From Pseudoluteimonas sp044226035 (lineage in GTDB: Bacteria; Pseudomonadota; Gammaproteobacteria; Xanthomonadales; Xanthomonadaceae): a stretch of DNA of 40,513 bases. Location: contig JBGAHT010000019.1 of assembly GCA_044226035.1 (NCBI GenBank), positions 1-40,513 of the forward strand, read 5' to 3'. Below, in pieces: positions 23,343 through 31,962 of this stretch; position 1 is the stretch's first letter; every line of letters begins with the position of its first letter. The position numbers and the translations under genes were made by a program. Under the pieces are notes generated by a model that was given only the letters and a program-made list of their open reading frames with translations, had not been told where the DNA came from and did no database searches.

Positions 23343-24280
23343 TGGGCAAGGTACTGATCGTCGCCGAACACCTGGACGGCAAGCTCAACGCCGCCACCGC
23401 CAAGTGCGTGTCCGCCGCGCAGGCGCTGAAGCCGGACTCCATCGACATCGTCGTGCTCGCCGCGGATCCGGCCGGCGTCGCCGCCGAGGCCGCGCAGATC
23501 GCCGGCGTGGCCAAGGTGCTGACCGTCGCCAATGCCGCCAACGCCAACGCCATCGCCCAGGTGCAGGCGCCGCAGGTCGCCGCGCTGGCCAAGGGCTACA
23601 CCCACGTGTTCGGCCCCAGCACCACCTTCGGCAAGGACCTGATGCCGGCCGTCGCCGCCCTGCTCGGCGTCGCCCAGGTGTCCGACGTGATGGCAGTCGA
23701 AGGCAGCCACGCGTTCAAGCGCCCGATCTACGCCGGCAACGCCATCGTCACCGTCGAGGCCCCGGCCGACCACGCGGTCGTCGCCACCATCCGCACCGCG
23801 TCCTGGCCCGAAGCCGCGCGCGGCGGCAATGCCGCGGTCGAAGCCGCTGCGGTCGATGTCGCGCTGCCGACCCACACCCGCTACGTCGGCCTCGCCGCCG
23901 GCAAGTCCGACCGCCCCGACCTGCAGAGCGCGAAGCGCGTGGTTTCGGGCGGTCGCGGTGTCGGCTCGAAGGAGAACTTCGAGATCATCTACAAGTTCGC
24001 CGACAAGCTCGGGGCGGCGGTCGGCGCCTCGCGCGCCGCGGTCGACGCCGGCTACGTGCCGAACGAGCTGCAGGTCGGCCAGACCGGCAAGATCATCGCG
24101 CCGGAACTGTACGTCGCGGTCGGCATCAGCGGCGCGATCCAGCACCTGACCGGCATCAAGGACGCCGGCACGATCGTCGCGATCAACAAGGACGGCGACG
24201 CGCCGATCTTCGAGATCGCCGACATCGGCCTGGTCGGCGATTTGTTCCAGATCCTGCCGGAGTTGCAGGCGGCGCTTTGA
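23342..24280 (+). CDS. etfA: Electron transfer flavoprotein alpha subunit
   Basis: The 312-aa alpha subunit binds FAD. The N-terminal domain starts MGKVLIVAEHLDGKLNAATA. The FAD-binding domain holds VVSGGRGVGSKENFEIIYKF, AGYVPNELQVGQTGKIIAPE, YVAVGISGAIQHLTGIKDAG and FEIADIGLVGDLFQILPEL. All are intact and length is standard. The start overlaps the etfB stop by one base. In Xanthomonas I recall etfA as one border of the LPS gene cluster; here surface-glycan genes begin 58 bases later. Confidence 0.96.
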   Translation: MGKVLIVAEHLDGKLNAATAKCVSAAQALKPDSIDIVVLAADPAGVAAEAAQIAGVAKVLTVANAANANAIAQVQAPQVAALAKGYTHVFGPSTTFGKDLMPAVAALLGVAQVSDVMAVEGSHAFKRPIYAGNAIVTVEAPADHAVVATIRTASWPEAARGGNAAVEAAAVDVALPTHTRYVGLAAGKSDRPDLQSAKRVVSGGRGVGSKENFEIIYKFADKLGAAVGASRAAVDAGYVPNELQVGQTGKIIAPELYVAVGISGAIQHLTGIKDAGTIVAINKDGDAPIFEIADIGLVGDLFQILPELQAAL

Positions 24281-24338
24281 CGCGCCGCATTGGTCCGCTC
24301 CGATGCGGCACGGACGCCCTTCGAATCCACGGACGCCA

Positions 24339-26150
24339 ATGACACAGCCGAAGCCGAACCCCCCCTACCCGCCGGCGCCACGCCGGCAACGCCCTTGGCT
24401 GCGCGCATCGCTCGCGCTCGCGTACGCGCTGGCTTTCGCGCTGTTCTTCTGGTGGATGGACCGGCGCATGCTCGGCGTCGCGCGCGACACGTACTTCGGC
24501 TGGTTCGTGCTCGGCAATGCGCTGCCCGGGCTGGTCCTGGCCGCATTGCTGACCGCGCTGACCCGCCGGCCGGGCGTCTCCTTCCTCATGGTCTTCACGC
24601 TGCAATGGCTGATCTACCACGCGTGCGCGATGAAGATCGCGATCCTGGACGATCCGATCGGATTGCAGGACCTGTATTTCGTCACCAGCCTCAACCAGGC
24701 TTCGATCGCGGTGCTGGGCCGCTACATCGAGCAGCCGGTCCTGCTCGGCCTCGGCGTCCTGGCCGGCGTGGCCGCGATCGTCGCGCTGTGGCGCTGGGAG
24801 AAGCCGGCCTTCCGGGCCTTCCGCGCGGCGCAAATGGTACTGCTGGTGGTATCCGTCGGCATGATCTACGCGATGGTGGCCTCGCTGCCGCCATGGAGCG
24901 GCTGGTACAACAAGGACACCTTGCGCCCATGGCGATTCGGCGCGATGCCCGCCATCCTGCATGGCGGTTTGATGTCGTACCTGGTCTACACCCACAACGA
25001 AAACATGCACACCTTCCAGACCGTCGACGCGACCGCGGTACGCGGCCTGCTGGCGAAGGTTCCGGTCGAAACCCAGCCCGCCGAAACCGACGCCACCCAT
25101 CCCGACGTGGTCGTGATCCTGAGCGAGTCGCTGTTCGACTCGACGATCATGAAGGGCATGGCGGGCCTGCCCGAAACGCTGCCCAACGTCCGCGCCAGCA
25201 TCGCGCAGGGACATGGCGGCTACATGAAGGTCCCGACCTTCGGCGGCGGCACCATCCGCACCGAATTCGAGGTCATGACCGGCATGCCGATGGATGCGTT
25301 CCCGAACGCGCCCTTCCCGTACGTCACGCTGGTGCGCGACCACATCCCGGGCCTCGTCAGCGAACTGAAGAAACACGGTTACCGCACCATCGCCGTGCAC
25401 GCCAACGACGGCAGCTTCTGGAACCGGCAGAACGCGTACAAGGCGATCGGCTTCGACCGCTTCATCACCAAGCGCGAGTTCCCCAAGCATTCCGCGCACA
25501 ACGGCCGCTGGATTTCCGACGCGGTCATGACCGACATCATCCTCGACCAGCTCGCGCGCGCCTCGCGGCCGACGTTCGTGCTGGGATTGAGCATGGAAAC
25601 CCACGGCCCGTACACCGACCGGAAGACCACCGACCAGGCCGCCCGCGACGCGGTGCAGATACCGCCCGGCCTGACCGCGCAGGAATCGCTGGAACTGCGC
25701 AACTACCTGTACCACGCGCACCGCGCCGATGCGCAGTTCGCGCGGCTGCTCGAGGGCCTGGAGGCGCGCAAGCGCCCGACCGTGTTGCTGTTCTTCGGCG
25801 ACCACCTGCCCGGCCTGCGCGACGTGTTCCAGACCACCGGCTTCTACGACAACCGCCCCGCGGTCAAGCAATACGTCCCGTGGGTGCTCGTGCGCACCGA
25901 CCGGCCGGACAACAAGACCATCCCCCATGCCGAGTCCTGGATGCTGCCGGGCATGCTGCTGCAGCTCGCGGGCTTCAACGACGATCCGTATTTCGCGCTG
26001 ACCAACGGATTGTCGCGGCGGCTGTCGCCGGAATCGAAAACCCTGCCGCCGGCGCTGGCGCATGGGCTCAATGCCGCGGCGGTGGCGCGGATCCAGGGAT
26101 CCTTCGCCGGCTACGCCAGCGAGTCGGCCCGGCGCCAGGGGGGCAAGTGA
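24339..26150 (+). CDS. LTA synthase / OpgB family phosphoglycerol transferase-like protein
   Basis: About 603 aa with N-terminal membrane spans (SLALAYALAFALFFWW, LGNALPGLVLAALLTAL, SFLMVFTLQWLIYH and others), then a periplasmic sulfatase-like domain. Metal ligands appear to be kept: E263 in ILSESLFD, T305 in GGGTIRTEFE (the LtaS catalytic threonine position), and D488-H489 in FFGDHLPG. In Gram-negatives such enzymes transfer phosphoglycerol or phosphoethanolamine to glucans or LPS. I prefer M at 24339 (MTQPKPNPPY) over M at 24303. It begins the surface locus downstream of etfA, and the next gene follows after 5 bases. The substrate is unknown. Confidence 0.85.
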   Translation: MTQPKPNPPYPPAPRRQRPWLRASLALAYALAFALFFWWMDRRMLGVARDTYFGWFVLGNALPGLVLAALLTALTRRPGVSFLMVFTLQWLIYHACAMKIAILDDPIGLQDLYFVTSLNQASIAVLGRYIEQPVLLGLGVLAGVAAIVALWRWEKPAFRAFRAAQMVLLVVSVGMIYAMVASLPPWSGWYNKDTLRPWRFGAMPAILHGGLMSYLVYTHNENMHTFQTVDATAVRGLLAKVPVETQPAETDATHPDVVVILSESLFDSTIMKGMAGLPETLPNVRASIAQGHGGYMKVPTFGGGTIRTEFEVMTGMPMDAFPNAPFPYVTLVRDHIPGLVSELKKHGYRTIAVHANDGSFWNRQNAYKAIGFDRFITKREFPKHSAHNGRWISDAVMTDIILDQLARASRPTFVLGLSMETHGPYTDRKTTDQAARDAVQIPPGLTAQESLELRNYLYHAHRADAQFARLLEGLEARKRPTVLLFFGDHLPGLRDVFQTTGFYDNRPAVKQYVPWVLVRTDRPDNKTIPHAESWMLPGMLLQLAGFNDDPYFALTNGLSRRLSPESKTLPPALAHGLNAAAVARIQGSFAGYASESARRQGGK

Positions 26151-26155
26151 CCGCA

Positions 26156-26509
26156 ATGAAGTCCAAATTCGCGACCAGCGCCTGCATCGCACTCGCCCTT
26201 GCCGGCTGCTCGCGCGCCAGCCTGTCGCTCGACCCGGACATCGTGCCCGGCGGCGCGCTCGGGCACGGGTCGATCATCACGGTCAAATGGGACGCCGGCA
26301 AGATCGACACCAAATACGTGCGGCTCTACCTGATCCGCCCCGGCGATGGCGAACGCCGCTGGATGCAGGCCCCTCCCACCGGGTCGCGCAAGACCGGTGC
26401 GTGGGCGACCGATGGAATCACCTTCGTCCTGCGCGATTCGCGGGAACGGGAGCTGGCGCGACGCACCCTGGTGACATCGCCCTGCCCGCGCAAGCAGAAG
26501 GACGGATAG
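26156..26509 (+). CDS. Small lipoprotein, paralogue of the one at 39135
   Basis: A 117-aa protein with a lipobox ALALAGCS (Cys18) and a single short domain. Its pattern TVKWDAGK...VRLYLIRPGDGERRW...TGSRKTGAWATDGITFVLRD...RELARRTLVTSPC can be laid over the lipoprotein at 39135-39590. The pattern shares T-x-x-W-x-A, a central G-x-R, T-G-x-W, G-x-x-F-x-L, E-L and a closing cysteine. Function unknown. It is placed 5 bases after the LTA-synthase-like gene, so probably acts with it at the cell surface. The ATG at 26156 is the only start that gives the signal sequence. Confidence 0.75.
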   Translation: MKSKFATSACIALALAGCSRASLSLDPDIVPGGALGHGSIITVKWDAGKIDTKYVRLYLIRPGDGERRWMQAPPTGSRKTGAWATDGITFVLRDSRERELARRTLVTSPCPRKQKDG

Positions 26510-26558
26510 TCCTTCCGCTCCGCGAACGCGTCGGCCGCCGGAACGCGGCGACCACGGG

Positions 26559-28988
26559 TCAATAGATGTCGATGTCCATCGGCCACCAGTCCGAGGAGGA
26601 TGGCTTGGTGGCGAGCTTGGTATTGGCGAGATTGGTGCCGCTGCTCAGCGACACCGTCACGTCCCTGGTTGAAGGGTTCATCCAGCCCAAGTCGCCGAAA
26701 CCGTCGCCGTTGAAGTCGCCCTTGGCCACCAGTACCGCGCTGGCAGGAGCCGTGTGGCTGTTGTAGGCGGTCCTCGTGATTCCGCTCATGTACCACACGA
26801 TGAATTTCCCGGCCGATTTGGAGTGGAACACGATGTCGCCCATCTTGTTCCCGTTGACGTCGACCAGGGCGCGTGGCTCGTACCCGCTCGGAAAGACCAG
26901 GCTGGTGTTCTTCAGGCTGAAGGTCGTCCCCAAGCTCAATTCCATCACCAGTTTCCGTTGCGCATCGCTGAACACCAGATCGGCCTTGCGGTCGCCGCTC
27001 ATGTCCATGGCGCCGAGCAAGGTCAGTCCGGTGGACACGGAATGACTGTTGTAAGCCGTGCGGGTACTCCCGTCCATGTACCAGATCGTGATTTTCCCGG
27101 AGGTGGGGCTACGGAAAACGATGTCGGACTTGCCGTTGCCGTTGATGTCGGCGACCGCGACCGGCCGGTAACCGGACGGAATCGCATAAGGCAGCGCCGC
27201 GACGGCGTCGAATGTCGTGCCGTTGCTGCTCTTGGCGACGAACAGGTTGAGCGCGGCATCCTCCATCAGGAGTTCGCTGTGCCCGTCGCCGTCGAAATCG
27301 GCGGCATCGATGACCGACAGGCTGCCGGACACCGTCGACGTCGCCTTGCCGGTATCCGTCGCGCCGTCCAGGAACCAGGTCCAGAGCTGTGCAGTGGAAT
27401 GCTTGAAGAAGAACAATTCTGTCCGGCCGTTGCCGTTGATATCCATCCACCTCGCCATCGGCATGGCCGACGAGCCGCCGCCGACCACCATCGCGCGGAA
27501 CCCGGATACCGCCGGCATCACCTGGCCGAGGCTCTTCGCGTTGTCCTCGGAATTGTTCACACCGCACGCCTTCCCGCCGCAGAACGTGATGCGCGGATTC
27601 GAGAAGGTCAGGTACGAGGTCTGGCCCGAATCGCCGTAGGCCATGATGGTGTAGAACGCTGCCGGCTTGTAGCCGAACGAATAGTCGAACGCGCCGTAGT
27701 CGTCCGGATCGTCGAGCTTGCCGTCGTCGCCCTTGGCGGTGTTGCGATCGTGCTGCGAACCGATGTTGTGCCCGAGCTCGTGGGCAAGGGTATGGTCCTC
27801 GCAGTAGTAGGTATTGCCGTCCTGTTCGTTCTTGTCGGTGCCGTCGCTGACGACCGAATAACCGAAGTAGTCCCAGCCGTTGTCGGCGGTGACCTGCTGC
27901 TTGCCGCCGCCGACCAGCCACGCGATGCCGCAGCTGTCCTGCTCCGGATCCTTGAACGGCCGCACCAGCGACACTAGGTCGGCGCCGTACTGCTCGCGCG
28001 CGGCGCGTAGTGCGTTGAAAGCCGCGTTCGGCGTGGTTTTCTGCTGCGTATCGGTGTCGTAACCGGTGAGTTGCCCCAGCGCGGCGTCATTGGTGTTGGT
28101 GTCGGTGTAACTCACCTGCATCGTGTGCACGAGACGGATCTGGCCGCTGACCTTGCTGTTCACCAGGCCCGCGTTCGCGGTATCCACCATGCTGTTGAGC
28201 CGCGTCAGCACGTTCCCCGTCCCGCCTTGCGCGGTGACGAAACCCTGCGTGTAGCCGATCACCAGGTCGATGGTCGTCGTCGCGGTCGTAGCCGCGGAGA
28301 CGGAGTGCGGTGCAAGGGCACCCGGCTTCGCTCCTCCCGCGGCGGACTGGGCCATGCGCAGGCGCTGCAGCGCGGCCGGGGCGACATTCAGATAGTCGGG
28401 GGAAACCGGATTGGCCGCATGGCTGGCGAGGCCCGCGAGCTGGCTCGGATCGGTCTCCACCAGCCAGCTGGCGCCACCGCGCGTGGTCAGGCGCAGCGGG
28501 CGCGCTTCGGGTTGGCCGATGCTGCCGTACACCGCGCCGGCACCGAAGGTCAGGATTGCCTGCACGCCTTCCATGCCGGGCAGGTGCCCGATCCAGGTCC
28601 AGTCGCCGGACTCGTCGTGGCGGATGCTGCGGTCGTACCGGAAGTCCAGCACGCGGCCATCCGGAGTCGCGACGCGGAGCGTGCCAGTGGCGACCGCATC
28701 CAGCGCGTGCCGTTCGCTGAGCTCGGTGCGGTGCCAGGTGTAGGCGCCGTCGCGGACCGGCGCCCGCGCGTCGTAGCGCAGCAGTTCGCCGCGATCGGGC
28801 ATGGCGGCGAAACGTGCGTGTCTCGTTGCGGGCGAAGCCGAAACCGGCACGGCGGCGCCTTGCGTGGCCAGGCCCGTGGGCTGGTGCGCTACACGGGCCC
28901 CGACCATTGCATCGCCGCCTTGCTTGGTGCATGCGACCAACGACAATCCCGCCGCCAGGACCATCCCGAAAGTAGTCGATGACCGCAT
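26559..28988 (-). CDS. Reprolysin-like zinc metalloprotease lipoprotein with FG-GAP/VCBS repeats
   Basis: An 809-aa predicted surface or secreted protease. A lipoprotein signal ends LSLVAC (Cys20). Residues about 60-230 form a propeptide-like region. The metzincin domain has HELGHNIGSQHD (403-414), the HExxHxxGxxHD zinc motif with a second-shell Asp, and a Met-turn IMAYG (about 448-452), placing it near M12B/reprolysin-like bacterial enzymes. Residues about 500-800 hold roughly six FG-GAP/VCBS-type calcium loops (DINGNG, DFDGDG, DINGNG, DMSGDR, DVNGNK, DFNGDG), likely a propeller or ligand-binding part. It is a single leftward gene, facing the lipoprotein gene tail to tail. Confidence 0.88.
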   Translation of the reverse strand: MRSSTTFGMVLAAGLSLVACTKQGGDAMVGARVAHQPTGLATQGAAVPVSASPATRHARFAAMPDRGELLRYDARAPVRDGAYTWHRTELSERHALDAVATGTLRVATPDGRVLDFRYDRSIRHDESGDWTWIGHLPGMEGVQAILTFGAGAVYGSIGQPEARPLRLTTRGGASWLVETDPSQLAGLASHAANPVSPDYLNVAPAALQRLRMAQSAAGGAKPGALAPHSVSAATTATTTIDLVIGYTQGFVTAQGGTGNVLTRLNSMVDTANAGLVNSKVSGQIRLVHTMQVSYTDTNTNDAALGQLTGYDTDTQQKTTPNAAFNALRAAREQYGADLVSLVRPFKDPEQDSCGIAWLVGGGKQQVTADNGWDYFGYSVVSDGTDKNEQDGNTYYCEDHTLAHELGHNIGSQHDRNTAKGDDGKLDDPDDYGAFDYSFGYKPAAFYTIMAYGDSGQTSYLTFSNPRITFCGGKACGVNNSEDNAKSLGQVMPAVSGFRAMVVGGGSSAMPMARWMDINGNGRTELFFFKHSTAQLWTWFLDGATDTGKATSTVSGSLSVIDAADFDGDGHSELLMEDAALNLFVAKSSNGTTFDAVAALPYAIPSGYRPVAVADINGNGKSDIVFRSPTSGKITIWYMDGSTRTAYNSHSVSTGLTLLGAMDMSGDRKADLVFSDAQRKLVMELSLGTTFSLKNTSLVFPSGYEPRALVDVNGNKMGDIVFHSKSAGKFIVWYMSGITRTAYNSHTAPASAVLVAKGDFNGDGFGDLGWMNPSTRDVTVSLSSGTNLANTKLATKPSSSDWWPMDIDIY

Positions 28989-29127
28989 GCGGTCTCCCCT
29001 TGATCAACTGCCAACGCGGCGATTATCGCGCCGTCTGGGCATCGAACTTGCGATTGCGCCACATTTTCGCCGGTCGGACGCGCCCTCGCCATGTATTCAG
29101 CATTCCGGGCCCCTCTCGCCGCGACGG

Positions 29128-29133
29128 TACACT
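29128..29133 (+). promoter_or_regulatory. Candidate -10 box of the sulfotransferase gene
   Basis: TACACT lies 57 bases before the start codon, in the 202-base gap between the divergent protease and sulfotransferase genes. No clear -35 box. Confidence 0.35.
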
Positions 29134-29190
29134 CCCGCGATCCACCGCGCACCGTTGCGCGGAAATGCGCATCCGCACGAGGACCGGACG

Positions 29191-30315
29191 ATGATCGGCA
29201 TCATCCACATGGGCGCCGCGAAGACCGGCTCCAGCACGCTGCAGGAGTTCTTCCACCTCAACCGCGGGCGGTTGCGCGATGCCGGCGTGTTCTACCCGCG
29301 CAGCCCCGGGACGAAGCAGCACGGCCTGCTCGCCGAAGCCTGCATCGACCCGGCGCGCGAACCGGACCCGGACGCGGCCGAGCGCCGCAACCGCGCGTTC
29401 CGCGAGGCCTTCGCGAAGGAAATCGCGCGCGACGCGCGCGGCATGGACTCCCTGCTGGTGTCGTCGGAACTGTTGCATGCGCGGCTGTGGAACGCCGGCG
29501 AGATCGGGCGGCTGAAGGCATTGCTCGAGCCATGGTGTTCGTCGTGGCGCATCGTGTTCTACATGCGCCGCCAGGACCGTTACGCGACCAGCCTGCACAG
29601 CACCTACCTGCGCCGCGGCGGCGAATCGGACGCGTTGCTGGAAACGCTGAACCCGCACCACTTCATGTACGGCCACATCCTGGACCTGTGGGCCGGCGCG
29701 TTCGGCGCCGGGGCGATGCGACCGCGCGTGTTCGAGCGCGGCGCGCTGGTCGACGGCGACATCGCGGCCGATTTCATCGCCGCCAGCGGCCTGCCGCTGG
29801 CGCTCGCGGATTGCCAACACCCCGCCGATCGCAATGCCGCCTTCTCCGCCGACGCGCAATGGTTCCTGCGCGAGTTCAACCGTCGCAGACCGAGGGTTGT
29901 GGAGGCCTCGGACGATGGCGAAACGCGCTTGCGCCGCAATCTCGCGGACTTCCTCGCGGCGCGGGTCGCCGGCCCGCCCGCGCTGCCGGAGCGCGAATCG
30001 GCGCGCGCGTTCTACGCCGGATACCGCGCGGCGAACGCCGAGGTGGCGCGGCGCTGGTTCGGGCGCGAGGCGCTGTTCGACGAATCGTTCGACGACTATC
30101 CGGAAGTCGCGACCCGGGCGCATCCCGACGCGATGGACATCGCCGCGCCGTTGCTGCGGCAGCTCGCCGCGAATTCGGTGTGGCTGGACCAGGACCGCAG
30201 GCAACGGCTCGCCGACGCGAAATCGAACGCGGCCCTGCTCGCCGCGCTGGCCGGATTCGTCGAGGAATGCGACCCGGCGCTGGCGCAGCGGCTGCGCGAA
30301 GCCGGCCGCGGCTGA
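29191..30315 (+). CDS. PAPS-dependent sulfotransferase-like protein
   Basis: The 374-aa protein begins MIGIIHMGAAKTGSSTLQEF. AAKTGSSTLQ at residues 9-18 is the 5'-phosphosulfate loop (K-T-G-S/T-T/S) of sulfotransferases. The 3'-phosphate region is IVFYMRRQDRYATSLHSTYL, with R126/R127 and S134 in the expected order. The second half is helical and not assignable. In the family it would transfer sulfate from PAPS to a sugar or other hydroxyl. PAPS could come from cysD-cysNC 7 kb away. The start codon is ATG at 29191 with an upstream GAGGA-like site. The gene ends 3 bases from the converging CoA-transferase gene. Confidence 0.7.
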   Translation: MIGIIHMGAAKTGSSTLQEFFHLNRGRLRDAGVFYPRSPGTKQHGLLAEACIDPAREPDPDAAERRNRAFREAFAKEIARDARGMDSLLVSSELLHARLWNAGEIGRLKALLEPWCSSWRIVFYMRRQDRYATSLHSTYLRRGGESDALLETLNPHHFMYGHILDLWAGAFGAGAMRPRVFERGALVDGDIAADFIAASGLPLALADCQHPADRNAAFSADAQWFLREFNRRRPRVVEASDDGETRLRRNLADFLAARVAGPPALPERESARAFYAGYRAANAEVARRWFGREALFDESFDDYPEVATRAHPDAMDIAAPLLRQLAANSVWLDQDRRQRLADAKSNAALLAALAGFVEECDPALAQRLREAGRG

Positions 30316-30318
30316 GCT

Positions 30319-30948
30319 TCAGCCGGCGAGCGCGACCCCGGTCTTGGCGGCGACGTCCTCGCGGCTCACGCCCTCGGCCAGTTCCACCAGCCTCAGGCCC
30401 GAGGGCTCGACGTCGAACACGCCGAGTTCGGTGATGATGCGGTTGACCACGCCCACGCCGGTCAGCGGCAGCGTGCATTCGGGGATGATCTTCGGGTCGC
30501 CGTTCTTGGTGGTGTGCTCCATCAGCACCACCACGCGCTTCACGCCGGCGACCAGGTCCATCGCCCCGCCCATGCCCTTGACCATCTTGCCGGGCACCAT
30601 CCAGTTGGCCAGGTCGCCCTTGTCGGTGACTTCCATCGCGCCAAGGATGGCGAGGTCGATGTGGCCGCCGCGGATCATCGCGAACGAATCGTGGCTGCCG
30701 AAATAGCTGGCGCCCGGCACCGCGGTCACGGTCTGCTTACCGGCGTTGATCAGGTCGGCGTCGATCTCGGCCTCGGTCGGGAACGGGCCGATGCCGAGCA
30801 GGCCGTTCTCGCTCTGCAGCCAGACGTTCATGCCCTCGGGAATGTAGTTCGCCACCAGCGTCGGCAGGCCGATGCCCAGGTTCACGTACGCGCCATCGGA
30901 AAGCTCGCGCGCGGCGCGCTGCGCCATTTCATCGCGGGTCCAGGCCAT
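30319..30948 (-). CDS. scoB: 3-oxoacid CoA-transferase subunit B
   Basis: The 209-aa beta subunit of a succinyl-CoA:3-ketoacid CoA transferase. The catalytic glutamate is E47 in SENGLLGIGP, and the family blocks VNLGIGLPTLVANYIPEGM, GGHIDLAILGAMEV and GMGGAMDLVAGVKRV are present. With subunit A it would interconvert acetoacetate and acetoacetyl-CoA. Homologues beside the Xanthomonas LPS locus are, as I recall, called lpsI/lpsJ. It is the last gene of the leftward operon, one base after subunit A. A short GGCTGA/TCAGCC inverted pair spans both converging stop codons and could end both transcripts. Confidence 0.94.
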   Translation of the reverse strand: MAWTRDEMAQRAARELSDGAYVNLGIGLPTLVANYIPEGMNVWLQSENGLLGIGPFPTEAEIDADLINAGKQTVTAVPGASYFGSHDSFAMIRGGHIDLAILGAMEVTDKGDLANWMVPGKMVKGMGGAMDLVAGVKRVVVLMEHTTKNGDPKIIPECTLPLTGVGVVNRIITELGVFDVEPSGLRLVELAEGVSREDVAAKTGVALAG

Positions 30949-30949
30949 G

Positions 30950-31654
30950 TCAGTTGCCCTCCGGCTGGCGGATCGTGCACTGTTCGATGCGCTTCTCCGG
31001 ATGCGGGTTGTGCACGATGCGGTCGACGTAGATGCCGGGCAGGTGCACCTGGTCGGGGTCGATCGCGCCGATTTCGACGACTTCCTCGACCTCGGCGACG
31101 CAGACCTTGCCGGCCATCGCGCAGGCGGGGTTGAAGTTGCGCGCGGTCTTGCGGAACACCAGGTTGCCGGACTTGTCGGCCTTCCATGCCTTGACCAGCG
31201 AAACGTCGGCCTTGAGCGCGGTTTCCAGCACGTACCAGCGGCCGTCGATCTGCCGCGTTTCCTTGCCGTCGGCGACCACGGTGCCGTAGCCGGTGGCGGT
31301 GAAGAACGCGGGGATGCCGGCGCCGCCGGCGCGCAGGCGCTCGGCGAGCGTGCCCTGCGGGTTGAACTCGAGCTCGAGCTCGCCGCCGAGGAACTGGCGC
31401 TCGAATTCCTTGTTCTCGCCGACGTAGGACGAAATCATCTTGCGGATCTGCCGCGTCGTCAGCAACTGGCCGAGGCCGAAGCCGTCGACGCCGGCGTTGT
31501 TGGAGATGACGGTCAGGCCCTTCACCCCCGAATCGCGCAGCGCCGCGATCAGCGCCTCGGGGATGCCGCACAGGCCGAAACCGCCGACCGCGAGGGTCTG
31601 GCCGTCGGCGACCAGGCCGGAGAGCGCTTCGCTGGCGCCGGGATAGAGTTTCAT
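30950..31654 (-). CDS. scoA: 3-oxoacid CoA-transferase subunit A
   Basis: The 234-aa alpha subunit. Family blocks are TLAVGGFGLCGIPEALIAAL, VISNNAGVDGFGLGQLL, GENKEFERQFLGGELELEF and IPAFFTATGYGTVVADGK, with a normal length. A GAGGAAG-like ribosome binding site precedes the ATG at 31654. It lies 34 bases after the ACP gene on the same strand, so acetoacetyl-CoA formation is genetically joined to the ACP/ketosynthase genes. Whether it feeds the acyl pathway or ordinary ketone metabolism cannot be told from sequence. Confidence 0.94.
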   Translation of the reverse strand: MKLYPGASEALSGLVADGQTLAVGGFGLCGIPEALIAALRDSGVKGLTVISNNAGVDGFGLGQLLTTRQIRKMISSYVGENKEFERQFLGGELELEFNPQGTLAERLRAGGAGIPAFFTATGYGTVVADGKETRQIDGRWYVLETALKADVSLVKAWKADKSGNLVFRKTARNFNPACAMAGKVCVAEVEEVVEIGAIDPDQVHLPGIYVDRIVHNPHPEKRIEQCTIRQPEGN

Positions 31655-31688
31655 GCGTCCGCTTCCTCTTGCGACCTGCCGCGATGGA

Positions 31689-31937
31689 TCACGCGCTGCG
31701 CGCGAGCAGTTCCTCGGCCTTGCCGTAGAACTCGTCGATGGTGTTGGCGTCGGAGAGGTTGAACTCGCCGAAGTTCAGCCCGGTCAGGCCTTCGACCTCG
31801 AGCACGAGGTTCATGCTGTCGAGCGAATCGAGCCCGGCATGGGTGAAGGTCTCGTCGTCGGCGATGGACACGTCGTCGAGCCCCTTGACCCGCCTGATGC
31901 CTTCCACGACGGCGTTCCGGAATTCGTCTTTCGTCAT
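31689..31937 (-). CDS. Acyl carrier protein, dedicated
   Basis: An 82-aa acidic four-helix protein with the phosphopantetheine site DSLDSM (S38). It differs from the housekeeping AcpP (usually near fabD/fabF) in sequence and location. It sits between a ketosynthase III gene (25 bases upstream) and CoA-transferase genes, so it probably carries a short acyl group for the neighbouring N-acyltransferase. A GGAAACGAG-like ribosome binding site is present. Confidence 0.92.
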   Translation of the reverse strand: MTKDEFRNAVVEGIRRVKGLDDVSIADDETFTHAGLDSLDSMNLVLEVEGLTGLNFGEFNLSDANTIDEFYGKAEELLARSA

Positions 31938-31962
31938 TGGGCTCGTTTCCGCGCTGCGATGT

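Noticed and set aside
22475..24280. A 601-codon ETF fusion protein
   Set aside because: The N-terminal part is an out-of-frame reading of etfB. The true etfA begins at 23342, overlapping the etfB stop by one base.
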